Below, piece after piece: positions 7,992 to 19,444 of a DNA stretch of 64,000 bases (its first letter is position 1; every line of letters starts with the position of its first letter). The translations under genes and the position numbers were made by a program. The stretch comes from Catenulispora pinisilvae (lineage in GTDB: Bacteria > Actinomycetota > Actinomycetes > Streptomycetales > Catenulisporaceae), in assembly GCF_015356865.1 (NCBI RefSeq), contig NZ_JAAFZA010000031.1, positions 1-64,000 on the forward strand, in the 5' to 3' direction. The notes under the pieces were generated by a model. The model saw nothing but the letters and a program-made list of their open reading frames with translations. It ran no database searches and was not told the origin of the DNA.

Positions 7992-8873
7992 TCAGGCGTG
8001 TTGATCACCGCCGGGCACGACGTAGGTGTCCTCGGCCGGTGGCGGGACGACCGTGACGGGGACGCCCCACTGGCTCAGCGTGCTGTCGGAAACGGTGTCG
8101 CCGCCACTCCCCGATTGGGTGTCGATGTACTCGATCTCCAGGCCGTCCGCACCGATCCAGATATCGATACCGGCCTTGGTGATGTCCAGCGTCTGCATCC
8201 GCTGCCGGTAATAGTCCAGGTAATCCTGGGTCAGACCGGAGCCCGCGGGCGGCACCTTCGGCAGGGTGTCCGCGGTGACGGTTCCCGCGATATGCAATGC
8301 CCGGCGGCCGTCCTTGGTCTCGACGCCGACCCGGTGCAGATCCGGGATCGCCAGGTTCACCAACGCACCCTGCTGCGGGTCGGCGTGCTGGTAGAGGGTG
8401 GCGAACTGCCCGAGAGCCGCCAAGGTCGGGTCGCTGGAATTCGCCGACGGCGGATGGGTGAGATCCAGCTTCACCCACGTTTTGCCGTGCCGGTCAGCAG
8501 CGGGAATCGTGGGATCGTCCATGTAGACGGAGTTCTCGTCGCCTCGGGTCTCACTCTGGATGTGCTTGCCCGCATCTGTGGTGGCTGTCGTCAGGTCCTG
8601 CTGGAACCTGTCGGTCCGCTGGGGGCCGTCCTGCGTGAACAAGCCGTTCGGTTGCGTCACCACGCTGTGGATCCGCACGGACTGCCGGGCGATTCCGGCC
8701 TGGACGGCGTCCTTCAGCGCCTGGGCCGCGCTCACCGTGTTCAGGTCGAGGTTCATGCTCGTGGTGACGCCGATCACCCCCGAGGAGGAACAAGCGGCGG
8801 CGGCCATGACCATCGTCACCGCCGCCGCCGTGGCGCCGTACCGCGTCCAGCCGGTCGAACCCGTGCGTATCAT
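7992..8873 (-). CDS. LppX/LprG-like lipoprotein, paralog of the downstream gene
   Basis: This 293-residue protein has a lipoprotein signal peptide with the lipobox ending AAAC (Cys 28). It shares the plan and several motifs of its neighbour: an early TPHS/IHSVV strand, DLHRVGVETKDGRRALHIAG, IDIWIGADGLEIEY and the SQWGVPVTVVPPP ending. It lacks the Ser/Thr/Pro tail. A strong GGGGGG ribosome-binding site precedes the ATG. The pair probably arose by tandem duplication. Proteins of this fold carry lipids or glycolipids across the cell envelope in mycobacteria; the ligand here is unknown. Confidence 0.85.
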   Translation of the reverse strand: MIRTGSTGWTRYGATAAAVTMVMAAAACSSSGVIGVTTSMNLDLNTVSAAQALKDAVQAGIARQSVRIHSVVTQPNGLFTQDGPQRTDRFQQDLTTATTDAGKHIQSETRGDENSVYMDDPTIPAADRHGKTWVKLDLTHPPSANSSDPTLAALGQFATLYQHADPQQGALVNLAIPDLHRVGVETKDGRRALHIAGTVTADTLPKVPPAGSGLTQDYLDYYRQRMQTLDITKAGIDIWIGADGLEIEYIDTQSGSGGDTVSDSTLSQWGVPVTVVPPPAEDTYVVPGGDQHA

Positions 8874-8949
8874 GCCGAACCCCCCTGTGAGTCAGAACGC
8901 GGCGATACTAACCGCGGTCGGACCCGTCACGGGGAGGACCGGTCCTCGT

Positions 8950-10204
<1,255 letters not shown>

Positions 10205-10325
10205 GTCCGGTCATCTCCTCGTGAGAAAAGCCAGGAAGGGCGGAACGGGCGAACAGGGCGTATGGGAGGCCCCGCGGGCAGTGCCGCTCACACGGCGCCG
10301 CGGCTGCGGGGGACGGATCGCGGGT

Positions 10326-10424
10326 TCAGACGCCCCGGCGACACAGCGCGCTGGCCAGCCGGCCGAAGTCGACATGGCGGCGCGCGACGAGCAGCACCGT
10401 CGGATCCATGCCGGGTGAACGCAT
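10326..10424 (-). CDS. Short leader peptide upstream of cysO-cysM
   Basis: This 32-codon ORF reads MRSPGMDPTVLLVARR in its first half and HVDFGRLASALCRRGV in its second. The ARRHVD...LASALCRRG pattern matches the short leader peptides found upstream of sulfur and cysteine genes in Streptomyces and relatives. The start ATG lies 6 nt after a TATCAT hexamer, so the mRNA would be leaderless. A Cys-Arg-Arg stretch near its end could sense charged tRNA(Cys). Between its stop and cysO are GC-rich inverted repeats that could form alternative hairpins. The peptide is recognised by pattern; the attenuation role is inferred. Confidence 0.75.
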   Translation of the reverse strand: MRSPGMDPTVLLVARRHVDFGRLASALCRRGV

Positions 10425-10430
10425 GTCCCC

Positions 10431-10436
10431 ATGATA
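10431..10436 (-). promoter_or_regulatory. -10 element of the cysO-cysM operon
   Basis: TATCAT on the minus strand is 6 nt before the leader-peptide ATG. It lies in the only AT-rich patch between pgi and the leader. Confidence 0.55.
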
Positions 10437-10502
10437 TTCATCCCGGCAACCGGCCGGGCCTGGTTCCCGAGCGGTGAGACCCGGGGCACCGGAGAAAAGC
10501 GC

Positions 10503-10538
10503 GGGCCCGTCAGCACCCCTGAAGGTACCGACGGGCCC
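10503..10538 (-). terminator. Terminator after pgi
   Basis: A perfect 9-bp stem, GGGCCCGTC with its complement, encloses an 18-nt loop that itself contains GGTACC. It begins 29 nt after the pgi stop and separates pgi from the cysO-cysM leader. Confidence 0.6.
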
Positions 10539-10566
10539 ACCGGCGCTCAAAGCCGCGGTCCGGCGC

Positions 10567-12204
10567 TCACGCCCCCGGCTCGCGGTCGGCGCGGTAGCGC
10601 TCGATCGCGGCGTTGGTCGAGGAGTCGTGGTGCAGCGGCGCGTCCGAGGACAGCTCGGGGACGATCTTCTTCGCCAGGACCTTGCCCAGCTCGACGCCCC
10701 ACTGGTCGAAGGAGTCGATGTCCCAGATCGCGCCCTGGACGAACACCTTGTGCTCGTACAGCGCGACCAGCTGGCCCAGGATCGAGGGGGTCAGGCGCTG
10801 GGCGGTGAGCGTGGTGGTCGGGTGGTTGCCGCGGAACGTGCGGTGCGGCACCTGCGCGGCCGCGACGCCCTCGGCCTGGACCTGCTCACGGGTCTTGCCG
10901 AAGGCCAGGGCCTCGGTCTGGGCGTAGAAGTTGGCCATCAGCGCGTCGTGCTGTCCATGAGGGTCGGTGCCCTCGATCGGCCGGTCGAAGCCGATGAAGT
11001 CGGCCGGGATCAGCGCGGTGCCCTGGTGGATCAGCTGGTAGTAGGCGTGCTGGCCGTTGGTGCCGGGGGTGCCCCAGACGATCGGGCCGGTCTGCCATTC
11101 CACCGGCTCGCCGTCGCGCCGCGTCGACTTGCCGTCGGACTCCATGTCCAACTGCTGGAGGTAGGCGGTGAACTTGGACAGGTAGTGCGAGTACGGCAGC
11201 ACCGCCAGGGTCTGCGCGTCCCAGAAGTTCCGGTACCAGATCCCGATCAGGCCGAGCAGCAGCGGCAGGTTCTTCTCGGCCGGCGCGGTACGGAAGTGCT
11301 CGTCGATCGTGTGGAAGCCCTGGAGCATCTCCTCGAACCGCTCCGGGCCGATCGCGATCATCAGCGACAGGCCGATCGCCGAGTCGTAGGAGTAGCGGCC
11401 GCCGACCCAGTCCCAGAATCCGAACATGTTGTCGGTGTCGATGCCGAACGCGGCGACGCCCTCGGCGTTGGTGGACACCGCGACGAAGTGCTTGGCGACC
11501 GCGGACTCATCGCCGCCCAGCCCGGCCAGCAGCCACTTCTTCGCCGAGGTGGCGTTGGTGACGGTCTCGACCGTGGTGAAGGTCTTGGAGGAGACGACGA
11601 ACAGGGTCTGGGCCGGGTCCAGGTCGTGGGTGGCCTCGTACAGGTCGGCGCCGTCCACGTTGGAGACGAAGCGGAACTGCATCTCCCGCAGGCTGTAGGG
11701 CTTCAGCGCCTCGTACGCCATCGCCGGGCCCAGGTCCGAACCGCCGATGCCGATGTTGACGACGGTCTTGATGCGCTTGCCGGTGGCACCGGTCCACTCC
11801 CCGCTGCGCACCCGCGAGGAGAAGGCGGCCATCCGGTGGAGCACTTCGTGCACGGCCGGCACCACGTCCTCGCCGTCCACCTCGATGCGCTCGGTCCGCG
11901 GCGCCCGCAGCGCGACGTGCAGCACCGCCCGGTCCTCGGTGATGTTGATCTTCTCGCCGGCGAACATCCGGTCCCGCAGCTCGAAGACCCCGCGCTCGCG
12001 CGCCAGGTCCAGCAGCAGCCGCAGGGTCTCGTCGGTGACCAGCTGCTTGGAGTAGTCCGCCGACAGGTCGCCGGCCTGCGCGAAGTAGCGCTCGGCCCGG
12101 CCCGGGTCGGTCTGGAACAGCTCGCGCAGGTTCACCCGGTCGAACTCCGCGTGGTGCGTCTCAAGCGCTTTCCACTGCGGCAGATCGGTGAGCTTCTCAG
12201 TCAT
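10567..12204 (-). CDS. pgi: Glucose-6-phosphate isomerase
   Basis: This 545-residue cytoplasmic enzyme interconverts glucose 6-phosphate and fructose 6-phosphate in glycolysis and gluconeogenesis. It has the sugar-phosphate isomerase motifs [19 protein letters not shown] (about 147-165) and the second family signature around KGWLLAG/GLGGDES-type segments. It also has [13 protein letters not shown] near the active site and the C-terminal [10 protein letters not shown] motif. Length and order match the bacterial long form. The ATG has an AGGAGG ribosome-binding site 6 nt upstream. It is flanked by a terminator and a divergent gene, so it is probably transcribed alone. Confidence 0.97.
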   Translation of the reverse strand: MTEKLTDLPQWKALETHHAEFDRVNLRELFQTDPGRAERYFAQAGDLSADYSKQLVTDETLRLLLDLARERGVFELRDRMFAGEKINITEDRAVLHVALRAPRTERIEVDGEDVVPAVHEVLHRMAAFSSRVRSGEWTGATGKRIKTVVNIGIGGSDLGPAMAYEALKPYSLREMQFRFVSNVDGADLYEATHDLDPAQTLFVVSSKTFTTVETVTNATSAKKWLLAGLGGDESAVAKHFVAVSTNAEGVAAFGIDTDNMFGFWDWVGGRYSYDSAIGLSLMIAIGPERFEEMLQGFHTIDEHFRTAPAEKNLPLLLGLIGIWYRNFWDAQTLAVLPYSHYLSKFTAYLQQLDMESDGKSTRRDGEPVEWQTGPIVWGTPGTNGQHAYYQLIHQGTALIPADFIGFDRPIEGTDPHGQHDALMANFYAQTEALAFGKTREQVQAEGVAAAQVPHRTFRGNHPTTTLTAQRLTPSILGQLVALYEHKVFVQGAIWDIDSFDQWGVELGKVLAKKIVPELSSDAPLHHDSSTNAAIERYRADREPGA

Positions 12205-12305
12205 CGGCGTCCTCCTGGCGATCGTGCGACTTCGGCGTCAAAACCCTATCGCCGCAGTCGAGTAGAGGCCTCGGCGGTGAGGTGAACGGGTAGGGTCCGG
12301 CGGTT

Positions 12306-12809
12306 ATGACCATCAAGAACAGCCGGGACGCGCGCCTGGCGGAGGCTGTGGCACTGCGCGAGGCCGGGGAGCACGAACAGGCGCGGCGGCTGTTGGTCGC
12401 GCTGGCGGAGGAGTTCCCGGCGGACGCGACGGTCGCGTATCAGACCGCGTGGGTGCACGACGTGCTCGGGCAGGAGATGGAAGCGGTGCCGTTCTACGAG
12501 CGGGCGCTGGCCGGCGATGGGCTGTCCGAGCAGGAGCGGCGCGGCGCACGGCTCGGCTACGCGAGCACGCTGCGCGGGCTGGGCCGCTATCCGGAGGCGG
12601 TCGAGGCGTTCGGCAGCGGCCTCGCGGAGTTCCCCGACGACAACGCCCTGCGGACCTTCTCGGCGATGGCGCTCTACAACGTCGGCGAGCACCACGAGGC
12701 GATGCGGACGCTGCTGGAGGTGCTGGCGTCGACGAGTTCGGACCCCGCGGTCCAGCGGTACCGGCCCGCGATCGAGCACTACGCTCGGGACTTGGACGCC
12801 GTCGAATAG
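12306..12809 (+). CDS. Tetratricopeptide-repeat protein
   Basis: This 167-residue soluble protein is made of about four TPR-like helix pairs, for example AVALREAGEHEQARRLLVAL, WVHDVLGQEMEAVPFYERAL, ASTLRGLGRYPEAVEAFGSG and AMALYNVGEHHEAMRTLLEV. The spacing of G/A and Y/F residues is typical of TPRs. It likely serves as a protein-binding scaffold; there is no catalytic domain. It is divergent from pgi and is followed by the response regulator gene after about 100 nt. A TAGGGT hexamer lies 9 nt before the ATG. Confidence 0.85.
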   Translation: MTIKNSRDARLAEAVALREAGEHEQARRLLVALAEEFPADATVAYQTAWVHDVLGQEMEAVPFYERALAGDGLSEQERRGARLGYASTLRGLGRYPEAVEAFGSGLAEFPDDNALRTFSAMALYNVGEHHEAMRTLLEVLASTSSDPAVQRYRPAIEHYARDLDAVE

Positions 12810-12901
12810 GGCCGAATAGCAAGATCGCGCAGGTCGGCGCACACCCTGTGCCGAAACTGTGCACGTCGGGTCACGACCCCGGCCACTACCCGCCCCATGC
12901 C

Positions 12902-12907
12902 TATGCT
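12902..12907 (+). promoter_or_regulatory. -10 hexamer of a probable leaderless promoter
   Basis: TATGCT is followed by 6 nt and then the GTG of the response regulator gene, with no ribosome-binding site. Confidence 0.5.
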
Positions 12908-12913
12908 GAACCG

Positions 12914-13816
12914 GTGACCAGCATTCTCGTCGTCGAGGACGAACCGACCCTCGCCGAGGCGATCGCCGCCCGGCTGCGCGCCGAAGGGTTCGCCACGCAC
13001 CTGGCCGGCGACGGCCCCGCCGCGGTGCGCACCGCGCACGAACACGTGCCCGACCTGATCGTCCTGGACGTGATGCTGCCCGGGTTCGACGGCCTGGAGG
13101 TGTGCCGGCGGATCCAGGCCGAGCGGGCCGTGCCGGTGCTGATGGTCACCGCCCGCGACGACGAGAGCGACCTGATCGAGGGCCTGCGCACCGGCGCCGA
13201 CGACTACCTGACCAAGCCGTTCTCGATGCGCGAGCTGATCGCCCGGGTGCACGCGCTGCTGCGGCGGGTGGAGCGGGCCGCGGAGATTCGGAACACCGAG
13301 CTTCGGACCACAGAGCTCCGAAGCACAGACTTCCGGTCCGGCGAGTCCCGGACCGCCGAACCCGGGTCGAACGGCGGCATCGGCGGCATCGGCGGCAACG
13401 TGATCCCGATCGGCACCGGCTTCGCCCCCGGCGCCGCCGCCGCGCGCGCCCCGCGGCCGCTGCGCTTCCAGGCCATCGGCACCAGCGCCGGCGCCCGGAT
13501 ACTGGAGATCGACCCGGCACAGCGCCGGGTGCGGATCGGCGCCGGCCGGAACCGGGACGAGGCGCACCTGACGCCCACCGAGTTCGACCTGCTGGCCTGC
13601 CTGGCCGGACAGCCGCGCACCGTGCTCACCCGCGAGAAGCTGCTGGCCGAGGTGTGGGACTGGCTGGACGCCTCCGGGACCCGCACCGTCGACAGCCACG
13701 TCAAGGCGGTCCGGCGCAAGATCGGCGCGGACTGGATCCGGACCGTGCACGGCGTCGGCTACGCGCTGGAGGCCGAGCCCGCGGCCGGCGACGGCCTGGA
13801 ACCGGCGAACCGATGA
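12914..13816 (+). CDS. OmpR/PhoB-family response regulator with a long linker
   Basis: This is a 300-residue two-component regulator. The receiver domain (1-118) has the acidic pair VVEDE at 6-10, the phosphorylated Asp D52 in LIVLDVMLPG, and K101 in LTKPF. A winged-helix DNA-binding domain occupies about 195-286 (LTPTEFDLLACLAG, VDSHVKAVRRKIG, IRTVHGVGYALE). Between them is an unusual linker of about 75 residues. It starts with a repeated RNTEL/RTTEL/RSTDF pattern and continues with GGIGGIGG. Family members normally have a much shorter linker. The gene overlaps the following kinase gene by 4 bases (ATGA), so the two form a cognate pair. The GTG start is supported by the TATGCT hexamer. Confidence 0.92.
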   Translation: MTSILVVEDEPTLAEAIAARLRAEGFATHLAGDGPAAVRTAHEHVPDLIVLDVMLPGFDGLEVCRRIQAERAVPVLMVTARDDESDLIEGLRTGADDYLTKPFSMRELIARVHALLRRVERAAEIRNTELRTTELRSTDFRSGESRTAEPGSNGGIGGIGGNVIPIGTGFAPGAAAARAPRPLRFQAIGTSAGARILEIDPAQRRVRIGAGRNRDEAHLTPTEFDLLACLAGQPRTVLTREKLLAEVWDWLDASGTRTVDSHVKAVRRKIGADWIRTVHGVGYALEAEPAAGDGLEPANR

Positions 13817-15063
13817 ACTCCCGTCTGTCCCTGCGCGTCAACACCGTCGGCGCCCGGTCCCGCAAGGTCGGCGGCACCGTGATCGGCCGGGCCCGCGAGG
13901 TGCGCCCGCTGGACCGCTTCCACAGCATCAAGGTCAAGCTCGGCGTGCTGGTCGTGGCCTCGGTGTCGGTGGCCGGGATCTTCACCGCGATCGGGGTCTC
14001 GGCCGGCATCCAGGCCCGGTACGTGGTCAGCGTCGCGGTGATCCTGTCGCTGGGCGTCACGCAGATCCTGGCGCACGGCATGACCAGCCCGCTGCGCTCG
14101 ATGGCCGACGCCGTCGAGCGCATCGCGCGCGGCGACTACAGCCGCCGGGTCACCACCGCGACCGGCCGCGACGAGGTCGGGCAGCTGGCCTCCGCGTTCA
14201 ACCTGATGGCCGCCGACCTGGAGGCGGTGGACCGGCAGCGCAAGGAGCTGATCGCGAACGTCTCGCACGAGCTGCGGACCCCGATCTCGGCGTTGCGCGC
14301 GGTGCTGGAGAACGTCGTCGACGGCGTCACCGAGCCCGATCCGCCGACCATGCGGCTGGCGCTGGAGCAGGCCGAGCGGCTGGGCCGGCTGGTCAACACC
14401 CTGCTGGACCTGTCCCGGATCGACGCCGGGGCGGTCGAGCTGGACCGCGAGGACGTGGCGCTGGAGGAGTTCCTGGGCACCGTGGCCCGCGAGGCCACGG
14501 TCTCGATGCTGGCCAAGGACGCCGGCCACCGGCGGCCGCACACCGTGGTCGACGTGGTGCCGCCGGAGCTCACCGTGCGCGCCGACCGCGAGCGCCTGCA
14601 CCAGGTCGCGGCCAACCTGCTGGACAACGCCGTGCGGCACTCCCCGGCCGGCGGCCGGGTGACGCTGCGTGCGCGCCGGCTGGCGGCCGGCGGCGTCCGG
14701 GTCGAGGTGTGCGACCAGGGCCCGGGGATCCCGCCCGGTGAGCGGGTCCGGGTCTTCGACCGCTTCGACCGCGGCTCCCGGCAGGCCGCCGACGGCGGCA
14801 CCGGGCTCGGGCTGGCCATCGCGCGCTGGGTGGTGGATCTGCACGGCGGCCGGATCTCGGTGGCCGAGCCGGGCGAACAGCTGGAGTGCGGGGAGCCCGG
14901 GGCGGCCGGGGTTGCCACGGCCGGGGCGATCGGTGCCGCGGTTGGCAAGCCGGCGCGCACTCCGGTTGGCAACCTCGTTGGCAACCCGGCCGGCAACGGG
15001 GTCGGCCATCCGGTGGCCGCCGGTGCGTCACCGGGGTGTGTGATCCGCGTCGATCTGCCGTAA
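13813..15063 (+). CDS. Sensor histidine kinase, short-loop membrane type
   Basis: This 416-residue kinase is the partner of the preceding regulator. Two membrane helices (about 42-66 and 70-88) are joined by only a few residues, so there is no extracellular sensor domain and the signal is probably sensed in or at the membrane. A HAMP domain (89-140) precedes the H-box IANVSHELRTP with H152. The ATPase has NLLDNAVRHS, DQGPGIP and GGTGLGLAIA. After the G box the C-terminus contains an Ala/Gly/Val/Pro insertion with repeated VGNLVGNPAGN units before the last strand (CVIRVDLP). I saw no gene in the 264 bp that follow. Confidence 0.93.
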   Translation: MNSRLSLRVNTVGARSRKVGGTVIGRAREVRPLDRFHSIKVKLGVLVVASVSVAGIFTAIGVSAGIQARYVVSVAVILSLGVTQILAHGMTSPLRSMADAVERIARGDYSRRVTTATGRDEVGQLASAFNLMAADLEAVDRQRKELIANVSHELRTPISALRAVLENVVDGVTEPDPPTMRLALEQAERLGRLVNTLLDLSRIDAGAVELDREDVALEEFLGTVAREATVSMLAKDAGHRRPHTVVDVVPPELTVRADRERLHQVAANLLDNAVRHSPAGGRVTLRARRLAAGGVRVEVCDQGPGIPPGERVRVFDRFDRGSRQAADGGTGLGLAIARWVVDLHGGRISVAEPGEQLECGEPGAAGVATAGAIGAAVGKPARTPVGNLVGNPAGNGVGHPVAAGASPGCVIRVDLP

Positions 15064-15327
15064 CCGGCCGGTTGAGCACAACGCACTAATGGGCGGCCGG
15101 AGTGTGAATCTGGTCACTCTTGACCACGGCCTGGCAACCCGGGCCTAGTCAGATGGAGGGATTTTCCCCGTCGGACGGTGTGATCAGCGCCTCGAACCCG
15201 GGGCGCGACTGCACTAAAGCCCCACACCGGCGTAGCCTGGATGACCGCTATACGTCTACGGCCGAGGCACGGTTGTGGACGCTGTGCACTCCTATACGCA
15301 CCCACGCGGAAGAGGGCGGAAACCGCC

Positions 15328-18300
15328 GTGTCGCCACAGCCGTCGCAGCAGGCAACCACCGATCAGACTGCCGGTACTCCGGGCTCCACGCCGGGGCACA
15401 CCCTGGCCGAGTTCGGACCGAACGAGTGGCTGGTGGACGAGATCTACCAGCAGTTCCTGCGCGATCCGGAGAGTGTGGACCGCGCGTGGTGGGACTTCTT
15501 CAACGACTACCAGCCCACGGACAGCTCTGCCGCCGCGCAGGCTCTTGCCCCCGTTGCGAAGGTTGATAACCCCGAAGTGACTGTGACCTCCGACACATCG
15601 GCTCCCGTCCAACCCGCCGCCCCGGCCGCGCCGACCGCCCCCGCGACGGTCCCGGCCCCGGCCCAGGCCGCCGCCCAGCCGGCCGCCCCGGCCCCGAGCA
15701 GCACCGCGGCCAACACCACGGCGGTCCTGAAGGGCCCGGCGGCCCGCGTGGTCAGCAACATGGAGGCCTCCCTGGAGGTCCCGACCGCGACCAGCGTGCG
15801 CGCCGTCCCGGCCAAGCTGCTGATCGACAACCGGATCGTCATCAACAACCACCTGAAGCGGGCCCGCGGCGGCAAGGTCTCCTTCACCCACATCATCGGG
15901 TACGCCCTGGCGCAGGCGCTCAAGGCGATGCCGGAGATGAACCGGTCCTTCACCACCGAGAACGGCAAGCCCGCGGTCCTCACCCCGGCGCACGTCAACG
16001 TCGGCCTGGCCATCGACCAGGTGAAGCCGGACGGCACCCGGCAGCTGCTGGTCCCCTCCATCAAGGGCGCCGAGCTGATGGACTTCCGCGAGTTCTGGCA
16101 GGCCTACGAGGACGTGGTCCGCCGGGCCCGGAACAACAAGCTGACCCCGGACGACTTCGCCGGCACCACGATCTCGCTGACCAACCCCGGCACCATCGGC
16201 ACCGTGCACTCGGTGCCGCGGCTGATGAAGGGCCAGGGCACGATCCTGGGCGTCGGGGCGATGGAGTACCCGGCCGAGTACTCCGGTACCAGCCAGGAGA
16301 CGCTGTCCCGGCTGGCGGTCAGCAAGGTCATGACCCTGACCTCGACCTACGACCACCGGATCATCCAGGGCGCGCAGTCCGGCGACTTCCTGCGGATCAT
16401 CCACCAGCTGCTGCTGGGCGAGGACGGCTTCTACGACAAGCTCTTCGAGTCGCTGCGCATCCCCTACGAGCCGGTCCGCTGGGTCCAGGACATCAGCGCC
16501 AGCCACGAAGACGACATCAACAAGACCGCGCGCGTGCAGGAGCTCATCGAGTCCTACCGCACCCGCGGCCACCTGATGGCCGACACCGACCCGCTGGAGT
16601 ACAAGCAGCGCCGGCACCCGGACCTGGACGTGGTCAGCCACGGCCTGACCCTGTGGGACCTGGAGCGCGAGTTCGCCACCGGCGGCTTCGGCGGCAAGAA
16701 GATCATGAAGCTGCGGGACGTGCTGGGCGTGCTGCGCGACTCCTACTGCCGGACCATCGGCATCGAGTACATGCACATCCAGTCCCCGGACGAGCGCAAG
16801 TGGATCCAGAACCGGGTGGAGCACGGCTACGCCAAGCCGGACCGCACCGAGCAGCTGCGGATCCTGGAGCGGCTCAACGCCGCCGAGGCCTTCGAGACCT
16901 TCCTGCAGGTCAAGTTCATGGGCCAGAAGCGGTTCTCGCTGGAGGGCGGGGAGTCCGCGATCCCGCTGCTCGGCGAGATCCTGGCCCGCGCCGCCCGCTC
17001 CGGGCTGGACGAGGTCGCCGTCGGCATGGCGCACCGCGGCCGGCTCAACGTGCTGGCGAACATCGTCGGCAAGGAGTACGCCGAGATCTTCCGCGAGTTC
17101 GAGGGCAACCTGGACCCCAAGTCCATGCACGGCTCCGGCGACGTGAAGTACCACCTGGGCGCCTCGGGCTCGTTCACCGCGCTGGACGGCTCGGCGATCG
17201 CCGTGACGCTGGCGGCGAACCCCTCGCACCTGGAGACCGTGGACCCGGTCCTGGAGGGCATCGTCCGGGCCAAGCAGGACATCATCGACAAGGCCTCGGC
17301 CGGCTTCACCGTGCTGCCGCTGCTGATCCACGGCGACGCCGCGTTCGCCGGCCAGGGCGTGGTGGCCGAGACCCTGAACCTGTCGCAACTGCGCGGCTAC
17401 CGCACCGGCGGCACCGTGCACCTGGTGATCAACAACCAGGTCGGGTTCACCACCTCGCCGACCTCCTCGCGCTCCTCGATCTACGCCACCGACGTGGCCC
17501 GGATGATCGAGGCGCCGATCTTCCACGTGAACGGCGACGACCCCGAGGCCTGCGTCCGGGTGGCGCAGCTGGCCTTCGACTACCGCCAGGCGTTCAACAA
17601 GGACGTCGTCATCGACATGATCTGCTACCGCCGCCGCGGCCACAACGAGGGCGACGACCCGTCGATGACCCAGCCGCTGATGTACAACCTCATCGAGGCC
17701 AAGCGCAGCGTCCGCAAGCTCTACACCGAGGGCCTGATCGGCCGCGGCGACATCACCCTGGAAGAGGCCGAGGAGGCCCTGCGCAACTACCAGGGCCAGC
17801 TGGAGCGGGTGTTCGCCGAGACCAAGGAGGTCTCCAAGGCCCCGGTGTCGGCGACCTTCGCGGTCGACGTGCAGCCCTACCCGGCGCAGGTGGACACCGC
17901 GATCACCGACCAGGCGGTCAAGGTCATCGCCGACTCGCAGGTCAGCCTGCCGGACGGCTTCACCCCGCACCCGAAGGTGCTGCAGCCGCTCCAGAAGCGG
18001 GCGCAGATGATCACCGACGACAAGATCGACTGGGGCATGGGCGAGACCCTGGCCTTCGGCTCGCTGCTGATGGAGGGCGTGCCGGTCCGGATGGCCGGCC
18101 AGGACTCCCGGCGCGGCACCTTCGTGCAGCGCCAGCACGTGCTGGTGGACCGGGAGAACGCCACCGAGTACACCCCGCTGTCCAACCTGAGCACCGACCA
18201 GGCCAAGTACACGGTCTACGACTCGCTGCTGTCCGAGTACGCGGCCCTGGGCTTCGAGTACGGCTACTCGGTGGCCCGGCCGAACGCCCTGGTGCTGTGG

Positions 18301-19044
18301 GAGGCGCAGTTCGGCGACTTCGTCAACGGCGCGCAGTCGGTCATCGACGAGTACATCTCCAGCGGCGAGCAGAAGTGGGGCCAGCGCTCCGGCGTGGTGC
18401 TGCTGCTGCCGCACGGCTACGAGGGCCAGGGCCCGGACCACTCCTCGGCCCGTCCCGAGCGCTTCTTGCAGATGTGCGCGCAGAACAACATGACCGTGGC
18501 GATGCCCTCGAACCCGGCGTCCTACTTCCACCTGCTGCGCTGGCAGGCGCACAACCCGGCGCACAAGCCGCTGGTGGTGTTCACGCCCAAGTCGATGCTG
18601 CGCCTGAAGGACGCGGTCTCGCCGGTCGCGGACTTCACCTCCGGCCGCTTCGAGCCGGTGCTGCCGGACGTCACGGTCGACCCGGCCGGCGTGCGCCGGG
18701 TGCTGCTGGTCTCCGGCAAGCTCTACTGGGAGCTGGCGGCCAAGCGGGCCAAGGCGGGCATCACCGACACCGCGGTCATCCGGGTGGAGCGGCTGCACCC
18801 GCTGCCGGCCGCCGAGATCGCCGCGGCGCTGGCCTCCTACAGCCCGGACGTGGACCTGCGCTGGGTCCAGGAGGAGCCGGCCAACCAGGGCGTGTGGCCG
18901 TTCGTGGCGATGAACCTGCCGGCCACCCTGGGCCGCGGCCTGACCGTGGTCTCCCGGGCCGCGGCCTCGTCCCCGGCGGTGGGCTCGGGCAAGCGGCACG
19001 GCGTGGAGCAGGCGCAGCTGGTCGAGGACGCCTTCACCGGCTGA
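15328..19044 (+). CDS. kgd: Multifunctional 2-oxoglutarate metabolism enzyme Kgd
   Basis: This 1238-residue actinobacterial fusion enzyme supplies the E1 and E2-like activities of the TCA cycle at 2-oxoglutarate. An N-terminal helix ([19 protein letters not shown]) is followed by a Pro/Ala linker. Next comes an acyltransferase-type domain with [18 protein letters not shown] carrying the catalytic His. The C-terminal two thirds is the thiamine-diphosphate E1 domain ([49 protein letters not shown]). The length agrees with mycobacterial Kgd (about 1230). The GTG at 15328 is preferred: the upstream extension of the frame is arginine-rich and unlike the family, and a GAAGAGGG-type site lies before the GTG. 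A strong terminator follows. Confidence 0.97.
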   Translation: MSPQPSQQATTDQTAGTPGSTPGHTLAEFGPNEWLVDEIYQQFLRDPESVDRAWWDFFNDYQPTDSSAAAQALAPVAKVDNPEVTVTSDTSAPVQPAAPAAPTAPATVPAPAQAAAQPAAPAPSSTAANTTAVLKGPAARVVSNMEASLEVPTATSVRAVPAKLLIDNRIVINNHLKRARGGKVSFTHIIGYALAQALKAMPEMNRSFTTENGKPAVLTPAHVNVGLAIDQVKPDGTRQLLVPSIKGAELMDFREFWQAYEDVVRRARNNKLTPDDFAGTTISLTNPGTIGTVHSVPRLMKGQGTILGVGAMEYPAEYSGTSQETLSRLAVSKVMTLTSTYDHRIIQGAQSGDFLRIIHQLLLGEDGFYDKLFESLRIPYEPVRWVQDISASHEDDINKTARVQELIESYRTRGHLMADTDPLEYKQRRHPDLDVVSHGLTLWDLEREFATGGFGGKKIMKLRDVLGVLRDSYCRTIGIEYMHIQSPDERKWIQNRVEHGYAKPDRTEQLRILERLNAAEAFETFLQVKFMGQKRFSLEGGESAIPLLGEILARAARSGLDEVAVGMAHRGRLNVLANIVGKEYAEIFREFEGNLDPKSMHGSGDVKYHLGASGSFTALDGSAIAVTLAANPSHLETVDPVLEGIVRAKQDIIDKASAGFTVLPLLIHGDAAFAGQGVVAETLNLSQLRGYRTGGTVHLVINNQVGFTTSPTSSRSSIYATDVARMIEAPIFHVNGDDPEACVRVAQLAFDYRQAFNKDVVIDMICYRRRGHNEGDDPSMTQPLMYNLIEAKRSVRKLYTEGLIGRGDITLEEAEEALRNYQGQLERVFAETKEVSKAPVSATFAVDVQPYPAQVDTAITDQAVKVIADSQVSLPDGFTPHPKVLQPLQKRAQMITDDKIDWGMGETLAFGSLLMEGVPVRMAGQDSRRGTFVQRQHVLVDRENATEYTPLSNLSTDQAKYTVYDSLLSEYAALGFEYGYSVARPNALVLWEAQFGDFVNGAQSVIDEYISSGEQKWGQRSGVVLLLPHGYEGQGPDHSSARPERFLQMCAQNNMTVAMPSNPASYFHLLRWQAHNPAHKPLVVFTPKSMLRLKDAVSPVADFTSGRFEPVLPDVTVDPAGVRRVLLVSGKLYWELAAKRAKAGITDTAVIRVERLHPLPAAEIAAALASYSPDVDLRWVQEEPANQGVWPFVAMNLPATLGRGLTVVSRAAASSPAVGSGKRHGVEQAQLVEDAFTG

Positions 19045-19059
19045 CACACGGCGCGACAC

Positions 19060-19098
19060 GGGTGGGATCCGCGCTGCGGCGCGGGTCCCACCCTTTTG
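19060..19098 (+). terminator. Rho-independent terminator after kgd
   Basis: A 15-bp stem with one G-U pair and a 4-nt loop is followed by TTTTGT, 15 nt after the kgd stop. It is the most canonical intrinsic terminator in the window. Confidence 0.85.
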
Positions 19099-19138
19099 TC
19101 TAGAAACTCAGAGCTCTTCCACAGGGAACGGATTCACG

Positions 19139-19315
19139 ATGTACTTCACGGACCGGGGTATCGAGGAGTTGGAGAAGCGCCGCGGAGACGAGGACGTGTC
19201 GCTGGCCTGGCTGGCCGAGCAGCTGCGCACCTTCACCGACCTGAACCCGGAGTTCGAGGCCGCGATCGACCGGCTGGCCACCTGGCTGGCCCGGCTGGAC
19301 GACGAAGAGGACTGA
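19139..19315 (+). CDS. DUF6104 small protein
   Basis: This 58-residue acidic protein starts MYFTDRGIEELEKRRG and ends with the WLARLDDEED motif. It matches the small DUF6104 family that follows kgd in many actinobacteria. It lacks a signal peptide and is predicted to be helical; no function is known. It has its own AGGGAA site 10 nt upstream and lies after the kgd terminator, so it is probably expressed from its own or read-through transcription. A hairpin with a GCCGGTCGGCC arm lies just after its stop. Confidence 0.85.
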   Translation: MYFTDRGIEELEKRRGDEDVSLAWLAEQLRTFTDLNPEFEAAIDRLATWLARLDDEED

Positions 19316-19419
19316 GCCGGTCGGCCAGGGGCGCGGCGCCGGCCGATCGGGCGGCGCGCACGAAACGGCTCTGTAACAGGTCGCGGCCGACAGGCGGCGG
19401 GTACTTGCCCTCCCGAGCA

Positions 19420-19433
19420 ACGCGATATATCGT
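19420..19433. promoter_or_regulatory. PadR-type operator, distal copy
   Basis: ACGCGATATATCGT contains the perfect 10-bp palindrome CGATATATCG. It lies about 40 nt before the DUF4097 gene start. A second copy lies exactly 25 bp downstream. Being upstream of a PadR gene suggests autoregulation. Confidence 0.55.
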
Positions 19434-19444
19434 CTTCTTCAGAG

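Noticed and set aside
10474-12285. 603-codon plus-strand ORF opposite pgi
   Set aside because: Antisense shadow; pgi on the minus strand matches its family fully and has a good ribosome-binding site.
15292-19059. 1255-codon ORF opposite kgd
   Set aside because: Antisense shadow of a verified Kgd sequence; composition is His/Arg/Gln/Val-rich without any motif.
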